Shown here in pieces: positions 1 through 10,031 of a stretch of DNA of 64,000 nt (position 1 is its first letter; the number at the start of each line of letters is the position of its first letter). The notes under the pieces are model-generated. The model was not told the origin of the DNA. It saw only the letters and a program-made list of their open reading frames with translations, and did not search any database. The stretch spans positions 3,720,001 through 3,784,000 of the forward strand of contig NZ_AP022590.1 of the NCBI RefSeq assembly GCF_010731775.1, in the 5' to 3' direction. Made by a program: the position numbers and the translations under genes. This DNA is from Mycobacterium mantenii (GTDB lineage: Bacteria > Actinomycetota > Actinomycetes > Mycobacteriales > Mycobacteriaceae).

Positions 1-476
1 GGGCATGTCGCCGAGGCCGCGTCGGCCACCACCGGACCCCGCGCCTGGGGCCGTTCGCCGCGTTCGTAATCGGCGCCGGTGATCACCGCCGCGGCGGCCA
101 GCGCGGCCCGTTCTTCGTCGGTAAAGCCCCGCCCGCGGGACAGGAACCGCACCCCGTCGGGCGCCTCCAGGCTGAACCCGCCGCCGCGGCCCGGCACCAC
201 GTCGATGACCAGTTGGGTGTGCTTGTCGCGATAGTGGGCCGTGTACTGCGGACCCGAAATCCACACCGGTACCCCGCCTGTCCCGACGTCGAGGACGCCG
301 AGCAAGACGTCGCGGTCGCCGACCAGAAAGTCGCCCAGCGGGTAACACATCGGCGACGACCCGTCGCAGCAGCCGCCGGACTGGTGGAACATCACCGGGC
401 CGTGGCGGTCCTGCAGGCGCGCCAGCAGTTCGGCGGCACCGGCCGTGATCACCACCCCGGCTGGCGGGAGACCCAT
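1..476 (-). CDS. DUF779 family protein, C-terminus cut by window edge
   Basis: The frame stays open from an ATG at 476 to the left edge, giving about 158 residues with no stop seen, so the gene is partial. The start is supported by a GGAGAGGAG-like ribosome binding site just upstream on the minus strand. The protein contains the Cys-rich signature HQSGGCCDGSSPMC (residues about 31-44), typical of DUF779. Members of this family are small proteins encoded next to aldehyde dehydrogenases, matching Rv0459 after Rv0458 in M. tuberculosis. The gene follows the aldehyde dehydrogenase by 56 bp on the same strand, so the two are probably co-transcribed. The biochemical role is unknown; a metal-binding or chaperone role for the dehydrogenase is only inference. 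Confidence 0.85.
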   Translation of the reverse strand, partial: MGLPPAGVVITAGAAELLARLQDRHGPVMFHQSGGCCDGSSPMCYPLGDFLVGDRDVLLGVLDVGTGGVPVWISGPQYTAHYRDKHTQLVIDVVPGRGGGFSLEAPDGVRFLSRGRGFTDEERAALAAAAVITGADYERGERPQARGPVVADAASATC

Positions 477-532
477 CGCGCCACTCCTCTCCCTTTTTCG
501 ATCGCTCCGCTCCGTCTATCGTCGCCGGCGCA

Positions 533-2056
533 TCAGAAGAACCCTTGCGCCTTCTCGGAGTAGGACACCATCAGGTTCTTGGTCTGCTGATAGTGATCGA
601 GCATCATCTTGTGGTTCTCCCGGCCGATGCCGGACTGCTTGTAGCCGCCGAATGCCGCGTGCGCGGGATAGACGTGATAGCAGTTCACCCACACCCGGCC
701 GGCCTGGATGTCGCGCCCGGCCCGATACGCGGTGTTGCCGTCGCGGCTCCACACCCCGGCGCCCAGGCCGTAGAGGGTGTCGTTGGCGATCGAGATCGCG
801 TCGTCGTAATCGGCGAACGACGTCACCGTCACCACCGGCCCGAAGATCTCCTCCTGAAAGACCCGCATCTTGTTGTTGCCGCCGAAAATCGTCGGCTGCA
901 TGTAGTAGCCGCCGGACAGGTCGCCGCCGAGCTCGGCGCGTTCGCCGCCGGTAATGATCTTGGCGCCCTCGTCCTTTCCGATTTCGATGTAGGACAACAC
1001 CTTTTCCAGCTGGTCGTTGGATGCCTGCGAGCCCAGCATGGTCTCGCTGTCCAGCGGGTCGCCCTGGCGGACCGCCTTGGTGCGGATCGCGGCCAGCTCG
1101 AGGAACTCGTCGTAGATGTCGGCCTGGACCAGGCTGCGCGACGGGCACGTGCACACCTCGCCCTGGTTGAGGGCGAACATGGTGAAGCCCTCCAGCGCTT
1201 TGTCCTGATAGTCGTCGGCCTTGGCCATCACGTCGGAGAAGAAGATGTTGGGACTCTTGCCCCCGAGTTCCAGGGTGACCGGGATCAGGTTCTGCGACGC
1301 GTATTGCATGATCAATCGCCCGGTGGTGGTCTCGCCGGTGAACGCGATCTTGGCGATCCGGTTGCTCGACGCCAGCGGCTTGCCTGCCTCGGCGCCGAAT
1401 CCGTTGACGACGTTGACCACCCCGGGCGGCAGCAGATCGCCGATCAGCGACATCAGGTAGAGCACCGAAACCGGTGTCTGCTCTGCGGGTTTGAGCACCA
1501 CGGCGTTGCCGGCTGCCAGCGCGGGCGCCAGTTTCCACGCGCCCATCAGGATCGGGAAGTTCCACGGGATGATCTGCCCGACCACGCCGAGCGGCTCGTG
1601 GAAGTGGTAGGCCACGGTGTCCTCGTCGATCTGCGACAGCGAGCCCTCCTGCGCCCGCAGCGCCCCGGCGAAATACCGGAAGTGGTCGGCGGCCAACGGA
1701 ATGTCGGCGGCCAGCGCCTCGCGGATCGGCTTGCCGTTATCCCAGACCTCGGCCACCGCCAGCGCGGCGGTGTGCTCCTCGATGCGGTCCGCGATCTTGT
1801 TCAGGATCGCCGCCCGCTCGGCCGGCGCCGTCTTGCCCCACCCGGGAGCGGCCGCGTGCGCGGCGTCGAGTGCCTTCTCGATGTCGGCCTCGTCGGAGCG
1901 GGCCACCTCGCAGAACGTCTGGCCGGTGACCGGGGTCGGGTTCTCGAAGTAGCGTCCCTTGGCCGGCGCAACCCACTGCCCGCCGATGAAGTTCTCGTAG
2001 CGGGATTCATACGACATCAATGCCCCGGCGGAACCCGGACGTGCGAAAACAGTCAT
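533..2056 (-). CDS. NAD(P)-dependent aldehyde dehydrogenase (Rv0458 type)
   Basis: This 507-residue protein has the full aldehyde dehydrogenase fold and oxidises aldehydes to carboxylic acids with NAD(P)+. Visible signatures are the cofactor-site PWNFP (N166), the [10 protein letters not shown] motif with general base E263, and the NQGEVC motif that places the catalytic thiol at C302. Its length and sequence match M. tuberculosis Rv0458 as remembered. The start at 2056 gives MTVFARPG; an internal Met (MSYESRY, 2017) is an alternative. The acetaldehyde/chloroacetaldehyde dehydrogenase subfamily is likely because a DUF779 gene follows. The gene is transcribed divergently from the S9 peptidase gene at 2124, with about 67 bp between them. 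Confidence 0.93.
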   Translation of the reverse strand: MTVFARPGSAGALMSYESRYENFIGGQWVAPAKGRYFENPTPVTGQTFCEVARSDEADIEKALDAAHAAAPGWGKTAPAERAAILNKIADRIEEHTAALAVAEVWDNGKPIREALAADIPLAADHFRYFAGALRAQEGSLSQIDEDTVAYHFHEPLGVVGQIIPWNFPILMGAWKLAPALAAGNAVVLKPAEQTPVSVLYLMSLIGDLLPPGVVNVVNGFGAEAGKPLASSNRIAKIAFTGETTTGRLIMQYASQNLIPVTLELGGKSPNIFFSDVMAKADDYQDKALEGFTMFALNQGEVCTCPSRSLVQADIYDEFLELAAIRTKAVRQGDPLDSETMLGSQASNDQLEKVLSYIEIGKDEGAKIITGGERAELGGDLSGGYYMQPTIFGGNNKMRVFQEEIFGPVVTVTSFADYDDAISIANDTLYGLGAGVWSRDGNTAYRAGRDIQAGRVWVNCYHVYPAHAAFGGYKQSGIGRENHKMMLDHYQQTKNLMVSYSEKAQGFF

Positions 2057-2123
2057 CTGCTCTCACCCCTCGTTCGGCTGTGTAATTCACCTCACACTAC
2101 CGCCGGAGCCACAATGGATTTCT

Positions 2124-4175
2124 ATGGCTTCTATGACGTCGCAAGCTCACGCCGCCCCGCACGACAACGAAGATCCGTACCTGTGGCTCGAGGACGTCAC
2201 CGGTGACGAGGCGCTGGATTGGGTGCGGACGCGTAACGAGCCGACGCTGGCGCGCTTCCGCGACGAGAATTTCGAGCGGATGCGCGCCGAGGCACTCGAA
2301 GTGCTCGACACCGACGCCCGCATCCCGTATGTGGTCCGCCGCGGCGAGTACCTCTACAACTTCTGGCGCGACGCGGCCAACCCGCGCGGGCTGTGGCGGC
2401 GCACCACGCTGGACAGCTACCGCACCGAGTCTCCCGAGTGGGATGTGCTGATCGACGTCGACGAGTTGGGCCGGGACGACGGCGAGAAATGGGTGTGGGC
2501 CGGCGCCGCCGTCATCTACCCCGAATACACCCGCGCGCTGGTCAGCCTGTCCCGCGGCGGCTCCGACGCCTCCATCGTGCGTGAATTCGACATGCTGACG
2601 CGGGAATTCGTCGACGACGGGTTTGAGCTTCCGGAAGCCAAGTCGCAGGTCAGCTGGGACGACCCGGACACCGTGCTGGTCGGCACGGACTTCGGCGCCG
2701 ACTCGCTCACCGATTCCGGCTACCCTCGGGTGGTCAAGCGGTGGCGCCGCGGCACCCCCCTCGCCGACGCCGAAACGGTCTTCGAGGGGGCACGTTCGGA
2801 CGTGAACGTGGTGGCAAGCACCAGCCGGATCCCCGGCTACGAGCGCACCCTGATCGGCCGGGCTTTGGACTTCTGGAACGAAGAGGTCTACGAACTGCGC
2901 GGCCCGGAACTCATTCGCATCGACACGCCCACCGACGCCAGCGTGAGCCTGCACCGCGAGTGGCTGTTAATCGAGTTGCGCAGCGACTGGTTATTGGGCA
3001 ACGCCAGCTATACCGCCGGGTCGCTGCTGGCCGCCAACTATGAAGAATTCCTCGCCGGCACAGCGCAATTGCAGGTCGTCTTCGAGCCCGACGCGCACAC
3101 GGCCCTCAACCATTACGCGTGGACCAAGGACCGGCTGCTGATCGTCTCACTGGCCGACGTGGCCAGCCGCGTAGAGATCGTCACGCCCGGCAGCTGGCGG
3201 CGTGAGCCCGTCCCCGGTATTCCGGCCGCGACCAACACCGTCGTCGTTTCCGCCGACGACACCGGCGACGAATTCTTCCTGGATTCCAGCGGATTCGACT
3301 CTCCGTCGCGGCTGATGCGCGGAACCGACGGCGGGCAACTCGAACAGATCAAGTCCGCGCCGGCCTTCTTCGATGCCGAAAACATCTCTGTGACACAGCA
3401 TTTCGTCGCCTCGCAGGACGGTACGCCGATCCCCTATTTCGTGGTGCGGCCCGGCGGCCCGCACGGGTCCGAGGGCCCGGCACCCACCCTGCTCTACGGC
3501 TACGGCGGCTTCGAATCGTCGAACACCCCGGGCTACAGCGGCGTGCTGGGCCGGCTGTGGCTGGCCCGCGGCGGCACCTACGTCCTGGCCAACATCCGCG
3601 GCGGCGGCGAGTACGGCCCGGCCTGGCACACCCAGGCGATGCGCGAGGGCCGGCACAAGGTGGCCGAGGACTTCGCCGCCGTGGCAACCGATTTGGTGGA
3701 GCGCGGCATCACCACCGTCGACCAGCTCGGCGCGCAGGGCGGCAGCAACGGCGGCCTGCTGATGGGCATCATGTTGACCAAGTACCCGGACAGATTCGGC
3801 GCCCTGGTGTGCAGCGTGCCGCTGCTGGACATGAAGCGCTATCACCTGCTGCTGGCGGGCGCCTCCTGGATGGCCGAATACGGCGACCCGGACAACCCGA
3901 AGGATTGGGCGTTCATCTCCGAATACTCGCCGTACCAAAACGTTTCGGCGACGCGCCACTATCCGCCGGTGCTGATGACGACGTCGACCCGCGATGACCG
4001 GGTGCATCCGGGTCACGCCCGCAAGATGACCGCGGCACTGGAGGCCGCCGGTCATCCGGTCTTCTACTACGAGAACATCGAGGGCGGGCACGCCGGCGCG
4101 GCCGACAACGAGCAGGTCGCATTCAAGTCGGCGCTGACCTATTCGTTCCTGTGGCAGATGCTCACCCGCCCCTAA
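2124..4175 (+). CDS. S9A prolyl oligopeptidase family serine peptidase (Rv0457c type)
   Basis: This 683-residue protein has an N-terminal beta-propeller region (about 15-410) that begins with the family motif EDPYLWLEDVTGDEALDWV. The C-terminal alpha/beta hydrolase domain carries YGYGGFE, the nucleophile S541 in GGSNGG, an Asp in RDDRVHPGH (D624/D625) and H656 in GGHAGAA, so the catalytic triad is complete. Enzymes of this family cleave short peptides after proline or related residues in the cytoplasm. No signal peptide is seen. A second in-frame ATG at 2133 (MTSQAHAAP) is an equally plausible start. The gene is the first of a plus-strand run leading into echA2. Confidence 0.92.
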   Translation: MASMTSQAHAAPHDNEDPYLWLEDVTGDEALDWVRTRNEPTLARFRDENFERMRAEALEVLDTDARIPYVVRRGEYLYNFWRDAANPRGLWRRTTLDSYRTESPEWDVLIDVDELGRDDGEKWVWAGAAVIYPEYTRALVSLSRGGSDASIVREFDMLTREFVDDGFELPEAKSQVSWDDPDTVLVGTDFGADSLTDSGYPRVVKRWRRGTPLADAETVFEGARSDVNVVASTSRIPGYERTLIGRALDFWNEEVYELRGPELIRIDTPTDASVSLHREWLLIELRSDWLLGNASYTAGSLLAANYEEFLAGTAQLQVVFEPDAHTALNHYAWTKDRLLIVSLADVASRVEIVTPGSWRREPVPGIPAATNTVVVSADDTGDEFFLDSSGFDSPSRLMRGTDGGQLEQIKSAPAFFDAENISVTQHFVASQDGTPIPYFVVRPGGPHGSEGPAPTLLYGYGGFESSNTPGYSGVLGRLWLARGGTYVLANIRGGGEYGPAWHTQAMREGRHKVAEDFAAVATDLVERGITTVDQLGAQGGSNGGLLMGIMLTKYPDRFGALVCSVPLLDMKRYHLLLAGASWMAEYGDPDNPKDWAFISEYSPYQNVSATRHYPPVLMTTSTRDDRVHPGHARKMTAALEAAGHPVFYYENIEGGHAGAADNEQVAFKSALTYSFLWQMLTRP

Positions 4176-4178
4176 GAT
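4173..4178 (+). promoter_or_regulatory. Leaderless-type -10 box TAAGAT
   Basis: TAAGAT lies 7 nt before the GTG at 4186. In mycobacteria a TANNNT hexamer at this distance usually places transcription initiation on the start codon itself. It suggests the small membrane protein and echA2 have a promoter separate from the upstream peptidase gene. Confidence 0.5.
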
Positions 4179-4185
4179 CATCAGC

Positions 4186-4497
4186 GTGTCAGCGATCCAA
4201 CGCATCGAACTCACGCTGCTGGCGACGGGATTGATCTTCATCCTGGTCTCGGCGGCCCAGGCGCGCTATAGGTTTATCAAGCACCGTCGCGCCGGGCGCC
4301 GGTTCTACTGGGCGACCGCGATCGTCGGCATCGTCTGCTTTGCGTTCGGGACCGGCCAGCTCTGGCCGAACGGCGTCCTCTCGGCGGCGGTCTTTTCCGC
4401 CATCGTCGCCTTCTCGGCCTACCTCACCACGCCTTATCTGAAGATCAACGGGCGCATCTACGCATCCTCGCCGGAAAACCGCGAGCCCGACCCGTAA
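4186..4497 (+). CDS. Small three-helix membrane protein, unknown function
   Basis: This 103-residue protein has three hydrophobic segments (about residues 5-22, 38-56 and 61-80), separated by a basic loop (RYRFIKHRRAGRRF), and a polar C-terminus. I do not recognise a family. The GTG start at 4186 is 7 nt after a TANNNT promoter, which argues for a leaderless mRNA. The stop is 8 nt before echA2, so co-transcription with that gene is likely. The long coding frame with a sensible membrane topology makes it a real gene rather than a chance frame. Confidence 0.75.
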   Translation: MSAIQRIELTLLATGLIFILVSAAQARYRFIKHRRAGRRFYWATAIVGIVCFAFGTGQLWPNGVLSAAVFSAIVAFSAYLTTPYLKINGRIYASSPENREPDP

Positions 4498-4504
4498 GGA
4501 AGCC

Positions 4505-5416
4505 ATGCCGACGAGCGACTTCGAGACGCTGCTCTACACGACGGCCGGCCCGGTCGCCACCATCACGCTGAACCGCCCCGAGCAGCTCAACACCATCGTG
4601 CCGCCGATGCCCGACGAGATCGAGGCGGCCATCGGCCTGGCCGAGCGCGACGCGGCGATCAAGGTCATCGTGCTGCGCGGCGCGGGCCGCGCCTTCTCCG
4701 GGGGTTACGACTTCGGCGGCGGGTTCCAGCACTGGGGCGACGCCATGATGACCGACGGCAAGTGGGACCCGGGCAAGGACTTCGCGATGGTCAGTGCCCG
4801 CGCGACCGGCCCCACAAGTAAGTTCATGGCCATCTGGCGGGCGTCCAAGCCGGTGATCGCCCAGGTGCACGGCTGGTGCGTGGGCGGAGCCAGCGACTAC
4901 GCGCTCTGCGCGGACCTCGTCATCGCCAGCGAAGACGCCGTGATCGGCACGCCCTACAGCAGGATGTGGGGGGCATATCTGACCGGCATGTGGCTCTACC
5001 GGCTGAGCCTGGCCAAGGCGAAGTGGCACTCGCTGACCGGCCGGCCGCTGACCGGCGCGCAGGCCGCCGAGATCGAGCTGATCAACGAGGCGGTGCCGTT
5101 CGAACGGCTCGAGGCGCGCGTCGCCGAGATCGCCGCCGAGCTGGCGCAAATCCCCCTGTCGCAGCTGCAGGCGCAGAAGCTGATCGTCAACCAGGCCTAC
5201 GAGAACATGGGGCTGGCGTCCACCCAGACGCTGGGCGGCATCCTCGACGGCCTGATGCGCAACACCCCCGACGCGCTGGCCTTCATCGACACCGCGCAAA
5301 CCCAGGGCGTGCGGGCAGCCGTCGAGCGCCGCGACGGCCCGTTCGGCGACTACAGCCAGGCCCCGCCGGAGTTGCGGCCCGATCCTACGCACGTCATCGT
5401 CCCTGATCGCGACTGA
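4505..5416 (+). CDS. echA2: Enoyl-CoA hydratase/isomerase family protein EchA2
   Basis: This 303-residue crotonase-fold protein matches M. tuberculosis EchA2 (Rv0456c) in length and neighbourhood. It shows the N-terminal TITLNRPEQLNT strand, an oxyanion-hole segment RGAGRAFSGGYDFGGG, and the second oxyanion segment QVHGWCVGGASDYALCADLVIA. The classical catalytic glutamates are not obvious, because the residue region after GGASD reads SEDAVIGTPYSRMWG. It may therefore be an isomerase- or hydrolase-like member rather than a true hydratase. It starts 8 nt after the small membrane protein and has a GGAAGCC-type ribosome binding site. Confidence 0.9.
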   Translation: MPTSDFETLLYTTAGPVATITLNRPEQLNTIVPPMPDEIEAAIGLAERDAAIKVIVLRGAGRAFSGGYDFGGGFQHWGDAMMTDGKWDPGKDFAMVSARATGPTSKFMAIWRASKPVIAQVHGWCVGGASDYALCADLVIASEDAVIGTPYSRMWGAYLTGMWLYRLSLAKAKWHSLTGRPLTGAQAAEIELINEAVPFERLEARVAEIAAELAQIPLSQLQAQKLIVNQAYENMGLASTQTLGGILDGLMRNTPDALAFIDTAQTQGVRAAVERRDGPFGDYSQAPPELRPDPTHVIVPDRD

Positions 5417-5479
5417 TACTGAGATGGACTAGCGAAATCCTGGCAGTGAGCTGGGAACTGTCCCCGGCCAGCCAAAAAG

Positions 5480-5492
5480 TGTTACCGTAACA
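5480..5492. promoter_or_regulatory. Inverted repeat TGTTACcGTAACA just before the secreted-protein start
   Basis: The sequence TGTTAC-c-GTAACA forms a dyad with 6-bp arms and a one-base centre, ending 3 nt before the ATG at 5496. A site this close to the start would overlap the transcription or translation start region, so it could be a repressor operator. No protein partner is shown by the sequence. Confidence 0.4.
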
Positions 5493-5495
5493 ACT

Positions 5496-5948
5496 ATGTC
5501 TCGGCTGAGTACTGGCCTGCGTGCAGGCGCCGCATTTCTTGCTCTGGGTATCACCGCTGCGATCTTTCCGTCGACCGCGGGGGCCGATTCCACGGAGGAC
5601 TTTCCGATCCCCCGCCGGATGATCAATACGACGTGCGACGCCGAGCAGATCCTGGCGGCCTCCCGGGACACCAGCCCGGTGTACTACCAGCGCTACATGA
5701 TCGACTTCAACAACCACCCGAACGTCCAGCAGGCGACCATCGACAAGGCGCACTGGTTCTACTCGCTGTCGCCGCAGGACCGCCGGAACTACTCCGAGAA
5801 CTTCTATGCGCCCGTCTCCGATCCGCTGTGGGTGGCCTGGCCCAACCACATGAAGATCTTCTGGAACAACAAGGGCGTGGTGGCCAAAGCCACCGACATC
5901 TGCAACACGTACCCGGCCGGCGACATGTCGGTGTGGAACTGGGCATAA
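5496..5948 (+). CDS. Secreted protein, Rv0455c family (siderophore export accessory)
   Basis: This 150-residue protein has a Sec-type signal peptide (hydrophobic [17 protein letters not shown], likely cleavage after TAGA-D near residue 31). The mature domain is small and rich in aromatic residues, with two cysteines (in NTTCDAEQ and TDICNTYP) that could form a disulfide. It matches M. tuberculosis Rv0455c in length and sequence as remembered. That protein is reported to be needed for mycobactin/carboxymycobactin secretion together with MmpS4/MmpL4 and MmpS5/MmpL5. An MmpS/MmpL operon lies 0.5 kb downstream on the other strand, which fits the same export role. The siderophore function here is inferred from the orthologue. 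Confidence 0.85.
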   Translation: MSRLSTGLRAGAAFLALGITAAIFPSTAGADSTEDFPIPRRMINTTCDAEQILAASRDTSPVYYQRYMIDFNNHPNVQQATIDKAHWFYSLSPQDRRNYSENFYAPVSDPLWVAWPNHMKIFWNNKGVVAKATDICNTYPAGDMSVWNWA

Positions 5949-6032
5949 GCCGCACGCCTTCAACCGCCGTCCCCCGATCGGGGGACATCCCAATCATCCG
6001 TTAACCGGATGGTCCGCCGCGCCTCCCCGCGG

Positions 6033-6038
6033 GATAGT
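6033..6038 (+). promoter_or_regulatory. Leaderless-type -10 box GATAGT
   Basis: GATAGT sits 6 nt before the ATG at 6045. The spacing fits a leaderless mycobacterial promoter and favours 6045 over the upstream in-frame GTG/ATG as the true start of the small Cys-rich protein. Confidence 0.4.
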
Positions 6039-6044
6039 TGTGCC

Positions 6045-6398
6045 ATGCACAGCACAGGCGCTGAGTCATTTCGGGGCGAGGCCCACCGCAACAAATTCGC
6101 GGGCATCCTGGCGACGCTCGATTGGCATGAAGTCACCTGCCAATCCGACGCCGGTTGCACCAGCCGCGCCACCCACGTCGTGCACCGGCACGCCGTGGAC
6201 GGCTGCAATCAGCCCTCCCTGGACCCGCTCGGCAATTCCGTCGGCATCCTATGCACCGGCTGCCTGCGCGACCTGCAGACCGAGGTGCTGCGGCAGCTTG
6301 ACCGGATCAGGTCCACCCCGCGTGCCTACTGCCTGACCTGCGGCAGACCGGTACACAAGCTGAGTCACGCCTTAAGCGTGACCGACCTCCGTCAGTAG
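6045..6398 (+). CDS. Conserved small Cys/His-rich protein, possible zinc ribbon
   Basis: This 117-residue protein is rich in Cys and His: CQSDAGCTSRATHVVHRH (about 28-45), CTGC (about 71-74) and CLTC (about 100-103). Paired CxxC motifs suggest a structural zinc site. It has no signal peptide or membrane segment. An upstream in-frame start at 6009 would add 12 residues, but the leaderless promoter 6 nt before 6045 favours the shorter form. The gene converges with the mmpL gene at 6490. The function is unknown; a zinc-ribbon protein binding nucleic acid or protein is the simplest reading. Confidence 0.65.
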   Translation: MHSTGAESFRGEAHRNKFAGILATLDWHEVTCQSDAGCTSRATHVVHRHAVDGCNQPSLDPLGNSVGILCTGCLRDLQTEVLRQLDRIRSTPRAYCLTCGRPVHKLSHALSVTDLRQ

Positions 6399-6489
6399 TT
6401 CGGAGTCGTGGCCGTTCGGTGTTGGCCTCGGGCTCGAGTCGCAGTTCTCCACGCCAGTGCGAATCTCGACACTCAAGCGCCTCATAGGA

Positions 6490-9420
6490 TCAGCGCGGTT
6501 GTACCACTCCGCCCGGTGGGTGCTCGTCGACGTCGTTGAGGATCAGCTGGCGCACGGCCGGACGCGGTCCGTACGGTCGCAGCATGGTGCTGGCCGGCCG
6601 TGGACGCACGTGCTGCGGCCACCAGAACCAGCGCCCGAGCAAGGTGGCCAGCGACGGCGTCATGAACGACCGCACGATCAAGGTGTCGAACAGCAGACCC
6701 AGCGCGATCGTCGTACCCACCTGGGCCATCACCAGCAGCGGGCTGAACATGAACGTGGCCATGGTGGCGGCGAACACCAGACCGGCGGAGGTCACCACCG
6801 AGCCCGAACCGGCCATCGCGCGGATCGTCCCGGTTTTGAGCCCGGCGTGGATTTCCTCCTTGAACCGCGATATCAGCAGCAGGTTGTAGTCGGAGCCGAC
6901 CGCCAGCAGCAGGATGACCGCCATCGCCAGCACCATCCAGTGCAACTTCACGCCCAGGATGTACTGCCATAAGAGCACGGAGAGTCCGAACGAGGCGCCC
7001 AGCGACAACAACACCGTCCCGACGATCACGACGGCCGCCACGACGCTTCGCGTGATGATCAGCATGATGACGAAAATGAGTGTGGCCGCGGAAATTCCGG
7101 CGATCATCAGGTCGATGTCGGAGCCGTCGTGCATGTCCTTGTACGTCGCGGCGGTGCCGCCGAGGTAGACCTTGGCGCCCTCCCAAGGGGTGCCCTTGAT
7201 CGCCTCGTGCACGGCCTGCTTGATCGGTTCGATGTGTTTGATGCCTTCAGGACTCGCCGGGTCGCCTTCATGGGAGATGATCAGCCGGACGGCGTGCCCG
7301 TCGGGCGAGATGAACTGTTTGAGACCCCGGGCGAAATCCGGGCTCTTGAACGCCTCCGGCGGAAGGTAGAACGTGTCGTCGTTCTTCGCTTTGTCGAAGG
7401 CATCGCCCTGGGCGGTGGCGTTGTCAGACTGCGCTCTCGCCTGTTCGTTGAGACCCATGGTGGTCGCGTAGTTCGACATGATGGTGTCGAGATTGCGCTG
7501 CTGGCTCTCGATCTGCGGCGGTATCAGCGCCACCAACTTCGGCTGGATCCGATCCAGCTTGTCCAGGTTCGCGCTGAGGTTCACGATGTTCTCAGCCACC
7601 TGGTCGATGCCGTCGAGTGCATTGAAGACCGACCGGAGTGCCCAGCACACCGGAATGTCGTAGCAGTGCTTCTCCCAGTAGAAGTAACTACGAATCGGCC
7701 GCAAGAAGTCGTCGAAGTTGGCGATGTCGTCGCGCAATGCCTCGGTGATCTTCACGGTTTCTTTGGTGAGCCTGGTGGTTTCGTGCGTGGTGTTGCTGAG
7801 GTCCTGGGTGACCTGCATCTGCTCATGCAGGGTCGCCATCGTCTTATGCAGCTCGTCCGCCTGCTTGAGCAGGTTCGCCGCCTGCTCGTCCTGATAGTGC
7901 TGGGTCTGAATCCGCCCTGCGGCCTGCGCACCCATCTGAAAACCGAGGGTGCTGTGGTCGAGCGGCGTGCCCAACGGCCGGGTGATGGTCTGCACCCGGC
8001 CGATACCGGGGATGTGGAAGACCGCCTTGGCGACCTTGTCCAGGACCAGGAAATCGGCCGGGTTACGCAGGTCGTGATCGGTCTCGATCATCAACAGCTC
8101 AGGATTGAGCCGAGCCTGGTCGAAGTGCCGGTCCGCGGCGGCATAACCGACATTGGCCGGGGTGTCCGCCGGCAGGAAGTGGCGGTTGTCGTAGTCCGTC
8201 TTGTAACCGGGCAGGGCTAGCAGACCAACCAGCGCAACCCCGATGGTCACCGCGAGTACCGGTGCGGGCCAGCGAACGACCACGGTGCCCATGCGACGCC
8301 AGCCCCGGGTCTGCAGCACGCGCTTCGGATCCATGAGCTTGAAGAACGAAGCCACCGTCAGCACCGCCGGGCCCAGCGTCAAAGCCGCCAACACCGCGAC
8401 CAGCATGCCGACCGCACAGGGCACCCCCAGCGACTGGAAGTACGGCAGCCGGCAGAAGCTCAGGCAGTACATCGCGCCGGCGATGGTCAATCCCGACCCG
8501 AGCACGACATGCGCGGTGCTGTGGAACATGGTGTAGAACGCTTTTTCGCGCGACTCGCCCAAACCGCGGGCTTCGTGGTAACGGCCGACCACGAAGATCG
8601 CGTAGTCCGTCCCGGCGGCGATCGCCAGCAGCACCAGCATGTTGTTGGCGAAGGTCGACAGCCCCATGACGCCGTAGTTGCCGAGCGTCGCGACGACACC
8701 GCGGGCCGCTGCCAACTCGATGAAGACCATGACCAGCATGATCAGAACTATGCTCACCGACCGGTACACGAACAGCAGCATCACCACGATCACCAAAAAA
8801 GTGATGAGAGTGACCTTCGCTACGCCCTTCTCACCCGCGTGGGACTGATCGGCAAACAGCGGACCCGCCCCGGTGACATAGGCTTTGATTCCCGGCGGCG
8901 CGGGCACCGAGTCCACAATCTTGCGGACGGCCGCGGCAGACTCGTTCGCCAGCCCGCTGCCCATGTTGCCGGCGAGGTAGACCTGGACGTACGCGGCCTT
9001 TTGATCGTGGCTCTGGGAACCCGCCGCTGTCAGCGGATCGCTCCAGAAATCCTGAACGTGCTGAACGTGTTTCTTGTCTTGCTCGATGCGCCTGACGATC
9101 TCGTCGTAATAGCGATGAGCCTCCGCCCCGAGCGGCTTGTCGCCCTCCAGCAAGATCATGGCCGAGTTGTCAGAGTTGAACTCTTTGAACGTCGACCCGA
9201 CCTTCATCATCGACTGGAAGGATGCCGCGTCAGTCGGACTCATCGACACCGCGTGGGTTTTGGAGACGACCTCCAGCTGCGGGGCCACGGTGTTGGTGAC
9301 GAACACGATGCCCAACCACACCAGGACGATCGGCAGGGCCAGCTTATGGATCATTCGCGGCAGGAACGGCGGGATCAGCGGCTGATCCACGCGCGGCGGA
9401 GCCTCGCTCGGCTCGCTCAT
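6490..9420 (-). CDS. MmpL4/MmpL5-type RND transporter
   Basis: This 976-residue inner-membrane RND pump has TM1 at about 27-47, a first periplasmic loop to about 200, TM2-6 at about 203-400, a second long loop (about 405-765) and the last helix bundle (about 768-930). The two proton-relay Asp-Tyr pairs are present: GTDYAIF (D272-Y273) and GSDYNLL (D844-Y845). The second loop carries helical coiled-coil-like sequence (about 510-565) and the Cys-bearing [13 protein letters not shown] segment seen in MmpL4 and MmpL5, which export siderophores and some drugs. It overlaps mmpS by 4 nt. The gene lies in the opposite direction to mmpL4 in M. tuberculosis, so it may be a paralogue rather than the strict orthologue. 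Confidence 0.92.
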   Translation of the reverse strand: MSEPSEAPPRVDQPLIPPFLPRMIHKLALPIVLVWLGIVFVTNTVAPQLEVVSKTHAVSMSPTDAASFQSMMKVGSTFKEFNSDNSAMILLEGDKPLGAEAHRYYDEIVRRIEQDKKHVQHVQDFWSDPLTAAGSQSHDQKAAYVQVYLAGNMGSGLANESAAAVRKIVDSVPAPPGIKAYVTGAGPLFADQSHAGEKGVAKVTLITFLVIVVMLLFVYRSVSIVLIMLVMVFIELAAARGVVATLGNYGVMGLSTFANNMLVLLAIAAGTDYAIFVVGRYHEARGLGESREKAFYTMFHSTAHVVLGSGLTIAGAMYCLSFCRLPYFQSLGVPCAVGMLVAVLAALTLGPAVLTVASFFKLMDPKRVLQTRGWRRMGTVVVRWPAPVLAVTIGVALVGLLALPGYKTDYDNRHFLPADTPANVGYAAADRHFDQARLNPELLMIETDHDLRNPADFLVLDKVAKAVFHIPGIGRVQTITRPLGTPLDHSTLGFQMGAQAAGRIQTQHYQDEQAANLLKQADELHKTMATLHEQMQVTQDLSNTTHETTRLTKETVKITEALRDDIANFDDFLRPIRSYFYWEKHCYDIPVCWALRSVFNALDGIDQVAENIVNLSANLDKLDRIQPKLVALIPPQIESQQRNLDTIMSNYATTMGLNEQARAQSDNATAQGDAFDKAKNDDTFYLPPEAFKSPDFARGLKQFISPDGHAVRLIISHEGDPASPEGIKHIEPIKQAVHEAIKGTPWEGAKVYLGGTAATYKDMHDGSDIDLMIAGISAATLIFVIMLIITRSVVAAVVIVGTVLLSLGASFGLSVLLWQYILGVKLHWMVLAMAVILLLAVGSDYNLLLISRFKEEIHAGLKTGTIRAMAGSGSVVTSAGLVFAATMATFMFSPLLVMAQVGTTIALGLLFDTLIVRSFMTPSLATLLGRWFWWPQHVRPRPASTMLRPYGPRPAVRQLILNDVDEHPPGGVVQPR

Positions 9421-9965
9421 GCGGACTTGTCCAGGCAGTAGACGAAGGCGTTCACGGTTTGGCTGGGATCTGAGCGGTTCGGAGTCTTGATGACGTCACC
9501 GCTCCCGTCGTGCTTGTTCACCACGAACTGGCAGGCGATCCAACTGCCGTCTCCTTGCGCCACCAGGTTTGCCGGGATGCCGGGTTTCGTTGAACTCAAT
9601 ACTTTGCTCCAGGGCAAGGGCACGTTGAGGGCCTGCTGCGGATGGGAGTTCTCGTCGAGGTAGTTGATGGTTGCCGTGCTGCCCGGTGGCCCCCAGACTT
9701 CGAGCGTGATCGTCTTGGCGTTGAACTCATCGAGGACCTCGCCCGAGGTGCCACCACCGAACGAACCTTTGTGAACGCCGAAGACCCCGTGCAATCGGTA
9801 TACGACGAATCCCGAGACCGCGACGACAGCTGCGATCGTGAGCACCAGCCAAAAACGCCCCAGAAGCCCCTTTTTCCTAGCACGCTGCGGGGCGACCTTG
9901 TCGCCCTCGCTGCCCGCGGAGCCCTGCTTCATTAGTGGCTCGGTCCTTGGCTCAGTCGTCGTCAT
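9417..9965 (-). CDS. MmpS family membrane accessory protein
   Basis: This protein is 182 residues from the ATG at 9965, which has a GAAGGG ribosome binding site 6 nt upstream. A longer in-frame start at 10007 lacks such support. It has a polar, basic N-terminus, one membrane helix (about 38-56) and a periplasmic beta-rich domain (about 75-182) with [19 protein letters not shown] and the two cysteines in IACQF and VYCLDKS. MmpS proteins partner the adjacent MmpL pump. The 4-nt overlap with mmpL (ATGA) indicates translational coupling. It is longer than the about 140 residues of M. tuberculosis MmpS4 because of an extended cytoplasmic N-terminus. Confidence 0.9.
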   Translation of the reverse strand: MTTTEPRTEPLMKQGSAGSEGDKVAPQRARKKGLLGRFWLVLTIAAVVAVSGFVVYRLHGVFGVHKGSFGGGTSGEVLDEFNAKTITLEVWGPPGSTATINYLDENSHPQQALNVPLPWSKVLSSTKPGIPANLVAQGDGSWIACQFVVNKHDGSGDVIKTPNRSDPSQTVNAFVYCLDKSA

Positions 9966-10031
9966 GGGCCCTTCAAGTCTTTCACCGGTTACAGTTCGCC
10001 AAGCCACAGCGCTCCGGCCCCCTTCCTGAGT

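Noticed and set aside
2124..2206. Long plus-strand frame from 545 to 2206 as an N-terminal extension upstream of the peptidase
   Set aside because: It is antisense to the aldehyde dehydrogenase, in a different frame from the peptidase, and has no domain.
9966..10031. An IdeR iron box before mmpS
   Set aside because: No match to the TTAGGTTAGGCTAACCTAA pattern was found in the gap before mmpS or before the Rv0455c-type gene. Iron control may act elsewhere.
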